A stretch of DNA of 28,186 bases. Source: Pelargonium nanum (taxonomy: Eukaryota > Streptophyta > Magnoliopsida > Geraniales > Geraniaceae). The notes beneath the pieces were generated by a model. It saw nothing but the letters and a program-made list of their open reading frames with translations. It made no database searches and was not told where the DNA came from. The stretch covers positions 1 through 28,186 of the forward strand of contig JAYMTF010000937.1 in the NCBI GenBank assembly GCA_036897485.1, read 5' to 3'. Made by a program: the position numbers and the translations under genes. Shown here one piece after another: positions 19,937 through 28,186 of this stretch. Each line of letters opens with the position of its first letter. The first letter of the stretch is position 1.

Positions 19937-22079
19937 AGAGCGGAGGATAGGACCCTGAGGAATTGAAAAATTTGCAACTAGATTTTAACAAGGGAAACCC
20001 TTGGCATTTTTAAGCAAAAGTGTGCATACCCGTTATATAACAGTATAGAATTAAAGTTCATTGTTTATACAAGTATTTCTGTATCCTTGTAGCCCCTAAC
20101 CTTTAGGACTCTTTTTTATTGCTACTAACTACTACTTACTATACAAAAACTATACACAAAAAAGACTGACTCACTCTGCACACTAAGGATTCCACTAATG
20201 GCATGGGTAAGGTATTAGATAAGCCAGTATTCTTTTATTCAGGATCGAGTATATATAAATTTCAAATTTCTAGTAGAGGTAACGGCTAAAGTAGCTTTCT
20301 TAAAATATCCTACTAAAAGGTTGTAATTTCAAAGCCCCTTTTGCCTTTGCCTGTGTTTAACAGTCTTTCTTGATTCGCATTGCATGAATCTCATTGAGTC
20401 CGAATGGTAAAGTTTTCAAGTTGGTTTCTTTGGAGGGGTACAATCCAGTCAGTAGGGTTTTGGTAGGATTCTATTCTTTGTGGATATGCAGGAGAGTCTA
20501 TCTGAGATCTTAAGGAAGGACTCCCTTGGTTTTTTAGAATAGTAGCAAGAACAAAGAGTCATTAATAAATTTATATATTTCGGTTAGTGCTTTTGCTAAG
20601 ATTATTAAAGAGATAGTTATTAGCTTGTGACAAAGTATGGTGCTCTAGTATAACGAAAAACCCTAAATACAATTAATAAATAAAGAAAGTTTTTCTGATA
20701 AACTCCAGGAAAAAGCATATAAACCAAATAGAATTTTACAAGGCAGGTAGGATTCTAATACAGAGAACGCGAGTTAGGTGAACAATAGACAAGCATTACT
20801 TTCGAGTACCCTTCTTAGACATGATTACTCAAGATTTTAGGTATAGTTCGGCCAGTTAAGTAAGTTATTTATAAAAAAGGATACCAGTGCGAGTTAATTA
20901 CATAGTAAGTACCTTTTCCTAAATAAAGATTCTGTACTAAATTTATTATACAAGATTAGGAACAAGAATTCTTAATATCATTCATTGTTTGCTAAAGCAG
21001 GGTGCGGGGTATTGATAAGTTCGAGAGTAGTATTTACGTTAAAATATAATTTTAAAAAGGAAGAGTTTTATACTTTTTTGGAAAATAGGGGGGTGCTTGG
21101 ATGTATTTTACTTAAAAGGATCAGAAAAGGGGTATTCCTTGTTTTTAGATATGAGGGCGCTTAGAATAGAAGCTTGCACTATTTTGAAAGAAAAGCAGGA
21201 TCGTAGACACTTAACTTAAAGGGTGTGGTAGGTGGCGATTGACATTAATACCTATAAGACATTCTTTTTTAAGCATAAGGGAAAGCATTTTGTGAGATCT
21301 TCATCTGGATGTAGGATCTTTTTTACTACGTGGAATCCTTAATAGGTAAAGTATTTCGGCTTCATGAAATTACTCAGGATTGTGCAATTACTTGGTTTTT
21401 CGGCTTTTCTTATACTTTTAAGATAGCATTTTCCTGCGAATTCAAGGCCGAAGCTATTAATCCTTTTACAATACTAAGAGATTTGTGATATCAAAAGCAA
21501 CAAGGGACATCGAGACAAAACTAGTGGGTTTACTATAAATAGTACACTAATACAAGGATTCATGCGAATAAATTTATAGAACATAGAGCAAGGAAACCCT
21601 TGATACCAGATTTCTTATAGGATGTATCTTTAGACTAGCACGTGCGATGGGTGGTTGAAGAGAACTTTCTAACTTCAAGTTGGACCGCTTTTAGGTTTTG
21701 GTTACAATAAATTGGGAATACTTATTTTTGGATTATGCCTTGGAAGCTCTACCCTTATGCGACGAGTAAGCTACATACATAAAAAACTAGAGGAGTGCCC
21801 CTTGATTGAACCTGTTTAAGCTTTGTTCTATTTCATCCTTCATTTCCCAAACCCCTCGACAGCTATAAGTTATTCTATCCGAATTCTTAAACAAGGCTCC
21901 GGGGATATAAATAGAAAGAAAAAGGCCTGCACCTTTGTCCGCTTATGCTGCTCGTCTGACCTAAAAATATTACCGAATTTTCTATCTTAGTATCCCCTAA
22001 ATGTTGTACTTTCTTTCAAGTTATATTTTTTATAAAGATATATTTCCCAAAGAGTAAACCAAAAGTAGGCTCGTAGTAA
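19937..22079. other. AT-rich non-coding stretch
   Basis: No gene recognised and no frame reaches 60 codons from a start codon. It contains the CAAGGG/CCCTTG hairpin at 19989-20003 and a GATTC/GAATC pairing near 20373-20391. Nothing else stands out. Confidence 0.6.
19989..20003 (+). repeat. G/C-rich hairpin followed by a T-run
   Basis: CAAGGG, loop AAA, CCCTTG, then GCATTTTT. The stem has four G/C pairs and the T5 comes three bases after it, a loose intrinsic-terminator shape. No gene precedes it on the plus strand except the trnQ-type relic about 50 bases upstream. Confidence 0.35.
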
Positions 22080-22740
22080 CTATGGGACTTAAACTGCACC
22101 CCTTGAAACTGGATTCTCTACTTATTCATTTACTACCCTCTAACTACTGGGATTACCTACTTGATACTGGGAGATTTTTATCTAATTATCTAAGCGATTC
22201 TTAAAAGAGTTTTAGTGACTACTGTTAATATTATAACTTTTACACCTTTAAGAGTGCCCTACTGCTCCTTTTCTATTTTGGAAACTTACTAACTTGCTTG
22301 CAAAACCCTAGAATTTCCTTTTATTTAAACTAACGCTAAGGGACCCTCCTTAGAGCCTAAAGGCCTGTGAAATAGCAGAATACCCAGGCTTTCTTTACCC
22401 TCAGTTCTTTTATTCCTTAAACATCTTTAACCAAAGTACACTAGCACAGTAAGGTATAGGTTCTAATCGCACTAACTTCTTATTGACTTACTTGTTACTC
22501 TTTCTTTAGAGCTATACTACTTGTACTTCTCTATCTTAGTCTGTATCTTATTCTTCATGATAACTCTACCTTTAACCGGAATACAGTAACACAAGAGTTC
22601 AAGTCCCATAACACTCCTAAGACTATAAGCTAAAGCTCACCTTTCTTAATCCTCTAAGAGCATAAATTAAAATAACATTAAACTTCTTTAGCTCTACATC
22701 TACTTACAATCTTTGTAGGAAATTGATTGCCTTCAGAATA
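22080..22740. other. G-poor, pyrimidine-biased island
   Basis: No gene recognised. On the plus strand C and T dominate and G is scarce (about an eighth of bases in the sampled 22441-22560 line), unlike the flanks. Words such as TTACTTGTTA (22488-22497) also occur in the 16.86-17.35 kb island (17081-17090). TACTGGGA is repeated 20 bases apart (22145-22152 and 22165-22172). The two islands may share an origin or reflect a strand-specific substitution bias. Confidence 0.4.
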
Positions 22741-24093
22741 CAAATAAAAGGAACGAACAACAACTAGAAATACCTGATATACATTGAAAGAGCTCCGAGC
22801 AACCCTTACTAAAAGCCTTACCATAAATAATTAATTTAAATAAAGGCAAGCTTGCTTGTTTAGAAATGTAAGAGATAGCGAATAAAGATTAACATAAAGG
22901 GATTCCCTATTTCCAAAGGGGGAATAAGGTTAAGGGCTAGCCGCTTTTCTAATTAAACATATTATAATTAGGAACAATACTGCTTATCTGACTAAATAAG
23001 ACACCTTGTTTTTATAGAAAAAATCTGAGTTTCTTTCAAAAGAACAACCTTAATATCATTTACATTAGGGGTAACTTGTTGTATTCTTTAAGTACTCTAG
23101 AAGGAACAACCCTTAAAAATAAGACTGTAAAGCTTAGCTGGACCACATTTTATACATCCGGTACTAGAACTAGAAGTTTTTGCATTTGCTTAATCCTTAA
23201 TTTACTTTGCCCTCAATACCCTATATTATACACTCAATTTCTACGAGCTGGCAAGATCTAACCTTGTTTGTTTTAAAAGGAAAAACTCATTATTTATTTC
23301 CAAAAAGGTATCCCTTCTCGCTGTGCTAAGGTGGGAAAGATAAGTGTTACTCTATATTTGTTATTAGAAAACTTAGATTCCCCGAGTCTTTACCTAAAGT
23401 GCGAATCGATTACCTATGCCTCTCCCGGATTTGTGCTTAGTTTTGCCCTTATTTAAAGTGACGGAAGCAACCCTAACGTCTTGCCTCTAAACTATTTATA
23501 TGAGCAATTGGGTAACCCTAAATATGAAAACATTAGCTTCAGTATTTAGTACAAGGAAAGAAAGTATAATTTAAATAAGTTATGAGTTTTAAGATTTGGT
23601 GTTACTTTAAAAAGATATTCCTTATTCCGCGAATCAAGTTTAGGCGACTTTAATCAGAGTTTCCAAGCTTTGTAGTCTGGGATTTAGGTAACAAATTTTT
23701 TATTCGTTGTGCTTAGTGGTTAAGCTAGCTTCCTTTGTATGTGCGAAAGCTACTACTATATAAATAAGATACTTCGTCACTAGGGACTAGGGTTTTGTAG
23801 AATTACAAAAGTACAAATTTCCCGCCGGAAACTAGCTAACAGCAGCCCTATTTCAAACATTAAGGTTTCTTTAAGAGCTCCCTAATATTGCACAAAAAGA
23901 GTCTTTTATGTTCGGGACATCGAAATCAGATTATCTCTGTTTTTGGGGACCGGAAGTAAATAAAGAGAATGCGTCTTAGTTAAGAATTTTACTTCTCGTA
24001 TTTAGTGTCAAGCAAGTAGCGGATAACTCACGAAAAGGAAGATTTCATAAGCAGCCACATGAAACCAATTCTAAGAATTTCCATAATGGATAA
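22741..24093. other. AT-rich non-coding stretch
   Basis: No gene recognised. It contains GCAAGCTTGC at 22846-22855 (the AGGCAAGCTTG word of the head segment), an ATTCCC/GGGAAT inverted repeat at 22902-22925, and the D-arm-like pair of hairpins at 23711-23752. A 61-codon frame at 23076-23261 shows no family features. Confidence 0.55.
23711..23752 (+). repeat. tRNA D-arm-like hairpin followed by a second hairpin
   Basis: GCTT, loop AGTGGTT, AAGC (23711-23725) has the exact stem and loop consensus of a tRNA D-arm. It is followed directly by TAGCTT/AAGCTA (23726-23752) where the anticodon stem would start, but with a 15-nt instead of a 7-nt loop. No T-arm or acceptor follows. It may be a fragment of a tRNA with an insertion, or chance. 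Confidence 0.25.
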
Positions 24094-24331
24094 ACAGGGT
24101 GTACCCGCCCTAATGAATGGGAGTTCCTACTTCTTGAGTCTTGTAAACATTTCCTACGAGTGAAAACAATGGGTAAAATAGGAATTGGGTTACTTGTTTC
24201 AGGGGTATTGACGAGCCAAGATAAATCTTCCCTTGGATCTGAACAAAGGCAGGCGGACCCATTTTTGAAACCCAGTGCATTGCATTACCAATCGGACTTG
24301 TATAAAAACTAAACTTAGTCTTGGGAACTAA
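24094..24331. other. Segment open on both strands, unrecognised
   Basis: The plus strand is open from 24094 to the TAA at 24310-24312 (72 codons; only internal ATG at 24169, giving 47 residues). The minus strand is open from 24331 down to TAG at 24110-24112 (73 codons; ATG at 24280 gives 56 residues). The minus reading contains SPIGNAMHWVSKMGPPAFV and looks more protein-like, but I cannot place it in any mitochondrial or plastid family. G+C is higher than in the flanks, which itself makes stops rarer. It may be a relic exon, a transferred fragment or chance. Confidence 0.2.
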
Positions 24332-25851
24332 CTATTTGTAATAGAACTCTAGTAACCGGGGTATTACATAACCTAAAAAGCGGGCATAACTAAGACAAGC
24401 ATAGTGGGCAATAGATTCTTTTGTGAAATTTAATACTAGATTTTTAGAGATAAAAAACTCACGATTATGTATTTGGTTTTGTCAATCTATGTTAAGTGTT
24501 CCACCTTTTAGTTAATCCTGGTATCCGGGTTAACCCTAGATCTTTCCACTAAAGAAACTCTAGTAATGCTCTGGATCTTTTTTTAGTTATTTAAACTGCA
24601 TTTTTCGTAGATTTTTTGTAAGCTTAATACTTTATTATTAATCTGTATTTCGAATTAATCCCTCTATATTCTATTCTTCTGCCAAGCAAACCAGTCTTTA
24701 CTAGTACCCTCTATTCTATTTGTTTAAGATAATTTCTTCTTAACTAAGAAAAGCTATGAAATCGGAGATTGCAATACAATATATGTCAATTTTTATAAGC
24801 AAGTCTATAGCTAATCCTAAATTGTACTTAACTCTTGTTGCGAGGATATACCTATTTATAATCAACACAAGGAATTTGTTTATATATTATACGAATTGCG
24901 TACCCACACTCTCGATTTATCACAAGACACAAATAAGTACCCGCTTTTATCACAACTTCACACGACTAAAATAGGATCACTTCTTTACTTACACGAGTTT
25001 TTAATTTAAGTTGGCGCGCATATCTAGAATATAGTAAGTTAACGGAGGTCCTTAATATTTATAGTAAATAGATACCTAATTGTATCCTTCAATATGGCAA
25101 GAGTTTTCAATTTCCATTCCAATTACTAGATTAAAAAGGTCTTACAACCGCTTTTCTGGAAGAATAAGGGCTTAGTAAATAACTACTAAGTTCGGATAAA
25201 ATAAGTAAGTTTCAAGGCTACCCGGAGATACAAAGCAACAGAATTGTAATTCACATAGATTAGGAACTCCCTTTATTTGAGCTATTAAACAACAGTAACA
25301 GAATCGAAAAGACAAAAAATTACGAGTAAGCTCTATTACCTCCACACCTCCTACATGGCTTCATGGGAACTCGGATTTAGTGACATACTTCGATATAACT
25401 CTTTTTGTAAATCCTGTAAAAGCTATGAGGGTACTCTTAAAGGCTTGCTATTCCCGTTTTTATTTTAGGATTCTCGAGTGCCCCTTTCCAGCGTGAGTAC
25501 GAGCTGCATGTAGACTAAATATGAAGATGGTGCTTTTCTGCCAGGGTTGTGCTTAGGTTTGACTCAAGCTTTTCCTTAAATACCTGCTTTATACTGGGTG
25601 AGTAGAATAAGTTCTATGACAGGGAATCCTTTTAAGAAATTAGAATGTCTTTAGTAATGAATTAAAAACACTCCCCTTTGAGAGGTATAAATCCCCTTTA
25701 TTTATCTCCTAATTGTAATTGGTTTATGAGCTTACTTATGAGATTCTCTAGATTTTTCCTCACCTTAAGTATAAAAACAAAGGGAGTTAGTACTAAACCG
25801 CGGTTCATTTATGCATGAAGTTAAGGGTTTCATATGAGAAAAAACTTTTTC

Positions 25852-25880
25852 CTAAAACTAGTAGTTTTCGCGGGTTTTAG
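25852..25880 (+). repeat. Mutually exclusive hairpins
   Basis: The segment around AAAACTA (25854-25860) can pair with TAGTTTT (25862-25868, 7 bp, 1-nt centre), or the overlapping CTAAAAC (25852-25858) can pair with GTTTTAG (25874-25880, 7 bp, 15-nt loop). The two folds exclude each other. No gene lies near enough to suggest a switch. Confidence 0.3.
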
Positions 25881-27779
25881 TTATCCTCGATGAAAAGGTA
25901 ATACGGATATTCTAGGAAAGTGTCAATAACTAAATGGAAAAGCTAGTAAAGTCTTCTAATTTGAAGGGATTTGTAAGCTCCAAAGCAAAGAAAGTACTCC
26001 TTTATTTTGTATTTGTGGTTGAGAGAGGCATCCTAAATTTATGTAATAAAAAGACTCCTCGTAGCGTACCCTTTCACCCAGAACCAACTTCCCGAGTAAG
26101 ATTAGAAATCTGTTTAAAAGCCTAGCACTAGGGTTCTTTGTAAATTCTAACTTTAATATAGTTTTCATTGTTTTAAAGTACTAAATCTAAGTACCAATTC
26201 TTTTAAATATAGGGGTGTTCTTTAGTAAAGAGTAAATAAGCAGTATGCTCAACTAGCCTTGCATTGGATTTTTGCTTATGCTTCCTTTAATAGGAATAGC
26301 TTTAAAAGTATACGTGTGTAAAAAAAGTGTAAAAGAAGGTAGTTTTACTCAAATTAAGGGGTCTTGAGTCCCTCGAAATCCCTTAAAATTTCTAGTGTAA
26401 CTAATTCCTTTTTAAAGATATGAGTTTCAGTAAATAGGTTTCTTAATTATAATTATATAGTATTGGTATTTTACTAATAATAGGGGAATTGAAATCTTAC
26501 AAAGGCTAGTAATCCAAGTATAGAGTAACATATATAATCAAAGGGTAAGTCCTTTATATGGAAAGCGTATTCTTACTATGTCGTTTTGAAAGAAGTATAT
26601 AGATAGACTGGCTGTAGCTAATGTCTTTCCTTAACTTGAGCAATCGGAATAATCAATTTAATAAAAAGTTTAGAGAATCAGTATTCTTAATGCTTTAAGT
26701 GCAGCTAATTAACTTGTTCTAGGTAAAACTGAAATAGATACTGGGGGTGGGAATATCTTTGTGCTTGTCGCTTCTCAGACTATTATATATAGGTATGATA
26801 TAACAAATATTAATTCGATAAAACCCCGATTTTACGTAACCTTTCTTCCTTAACTTACTTAACAAAATGAGAAGACTTAGCTTCATTACTTCCTTCTATT
26901 ACACTTAAATTAACAACGTCCCACTCTCAAAGTGTAAGGAAGTTCTAGATATTTTTCTGTCAGTCTTCCCCATTTTAATATATGTAATATCCTTTTAATA
27001 TTAGTACTAAATATATATTTAAGGTGAATTACTTATTTGTAAAGAGTTTTTTATTCTATTATTTCATTTTTCACTTTATAAAATTAGGATTTCAGAGATT
27101 CTGAATTCTTCAATTGCTTAAGCTTCTTATAATATAATAAACCCCTTTTCAGAATAATTCTCGAGCCTACAAACCCAAAATAACCTGGAATTGAATAAGA
27201 TAAAATAGTCAATTGAATAATACTAGCTAGATACTTACCTTGTTCAAGCGAATCGTATAAGTAATAATAAGGATAGCTTTTTGACTTATTTATAATAGGG
27301 TAAGCGCATACTAACGAAAGAGTCCATGCATCCAAAGGAAGGGAGCCTTTTAAGGTATAAGTACTCAAACTAGAGGCTCGAGGAGTTTATAAAGAATTCT
27401 TGCCTTAAGGGGATAGTTCTTACCTATTCTTTTTTCTAGAGTAATTTAAAGTTTAGGGTTTCTCCTCAGGGATTCCCTTTTTCTTTCGTTTCACTTGTTC
27501 TTAGAGCTGCTGCTAAGACTAGGAGGTTCGGAATCTTGCTTGATAGTAGAATTTTTTAGAATTCTTATACCATAATAATAAGAAAGAAAACTAGGGATAT
27601 GTAGACTAACAGGGACTTGGTTTTCTATAAGCCGTATTAAAATCTTTTTCTAAACTTTATTTAGAGGAATTCCTTTAGCAGGGGGCTCGTCAAGAAGGTA
27701 GCAAACAAAAATAAGTTCTTTGCTAAAAGTTAATAAAATCAATAGCTTGACTTAAGTGGTATTATTAAATACTTTAAGC

Positions 27780-27795
27780 TTTAACTTGAGTTAAA
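27780..27795 (+). repeat. Hairpin, 7-bp stem
   Basis: TTTAACT, TG, AGTTAAA. A/T-rich and likely chance. Confidence 0.35.
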
Positions 27796-27987
27796 TCCTT
27801 TACAAATGGAACAATAGTTCTACTTTAGAAGTCCTTGGTAACAAGTATACTATTAAAATATTAACAACACGGGTACTCTTTCAGGATTTGCCTATATTTT
27901 AAAATAAACTACATTTTCTGTAACATATACCTATATAGTAAGAGGTAATTCCTACACTAGTATTTATCTTTTCTGGAAACCTTGTTA

Positions 27988-28009
27988 GAAACCCTTTCAA
28001 AGGGATTTC
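27988..28009 (+). repeat. Hairpin, 6+4 bp stem
   Basis: CCCTTT, C, AAAGGG forms a 6-bp core, extended by GAAA/TTTC across a single bulged A. Three G/C pairs in the core and one more in the extension. Confidence 0.4.
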
Positions 28010-28186
28010 CTTACTTCTCTTAAAGTTGTTACTTTGTATAGAACAGTTACCTAGACAAAACTTTTACCCGAATATTATAAAGAGAAGCTCTCCTTTGAAT
28101 CTCTTGTATTAATTCCTATGCGGCCAAAAGTCAGGTATTAAACGGTAAAGTTGTATTTATTTCCGATTTTTGGACTAAAAATTCCT

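Larger units (their letters stand above)
24332..28186. other. AT-rich non-coding tail
   Basis: No gene recognised. The longest frame (minus, 27084-27368, 94 codons) has one hydrophobic stretch but no family features and is about the length expected by chance. GGGTTAACCC (24527-24536), AACCGCGGTT (25796-25805), TTAGTACTAA (27001-27010) and TTCAGA/TCTGAA (27091-27105) are short palindromes. Overlapping opposed frames at 25934-26168 are unassigned. Confidence 0.6.

Noticed and set aside
22080..22620. T-arm-like phrases at 22087 (minus) and 22594 (plus)
   Set aside because: Neither has pairing stems; probably chance in a C/T-rich island.
27084..27368. 94-codon minus-strand frame with a hydrophobic stretch
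   Set aside because: Length is what random DNA of this composition gives, and no family motif is visible.
1170..28186. Many further 5-7 bp hairpins
   Set aside because: At this base composition dozens of such stems are expected by chance, so only the longer, G/C-containing or nested ones are listed.
1..28186. CRISPR arrays, insertion sequences and plant mitochondrial CRTA-type promoters
   Set aside because: No regularly spaced repeats, no transposase frame or terminal repeats, and no convincing promoter word next to a gene were found.

Overview
The window reads as plant (streptophyte) organellar DNA, most likely mitochondrial, with almost no intact genes. The best evidence is a set of tRNA-shaped stretches that align with native plant mitochondrial tRNAs. 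A 72-nt trnQ-type element (16720-16791, minus) has perfect acceptor and T helices. A gapless 73-nt trnK-type relic lies at 16316-16388 (minus). A CAU-anticodon relic lies at 13180-13254 (plus), and a second, more decayed trnQ-type relic at 19865-19936 (plus). A ten-codon block on the minus strand at 18118-18147 resembles a conserved stretch of cytochrome oxidase subunit 3. All comparisons were made by eye against remembered sequences, not by database search.

Layout. Bases 1 to about 1160 differ from the rest: the plus strand is rich in A and poor in T in the first 250 bases, and a basic 131-codon reading frame runs at 767-1162. From about 1170 to the end the DNA is AT-rich (about one third G+C in sampled lines). 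Stops are dense in all six frames and no reading frame is longer than chance would give. Within it I see tRNA relics clustered between 11.1 and 19.9 kb, the cox3-like scrap at 18.1 kb, an unrecognised segment open on both strands at 24.1-24.3 kb, two G-poor pyrimidine-biased islands (16.86-17.35 and 22.08-22.74 kb), a C10 tract, and many short perfect hairpins.

Function. There is no operon or pathway to describe. The picture is a gene-empty stretch or sub-chromosome of an expanded plant mitochondrial genome, or a decayed nuclear copy of one. The only element that might still be expressed is the trnQ-type tRNA, whose helices carry paired (compensatory) changes but whose anticodon loop no longer reads UUG. 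A 79-nt nested fold followed by a T6 run at 5012-5096 is the best non-tRNA candidate for a structured RNA. Most of the other hairpins are close to what this base composition would give by chance.
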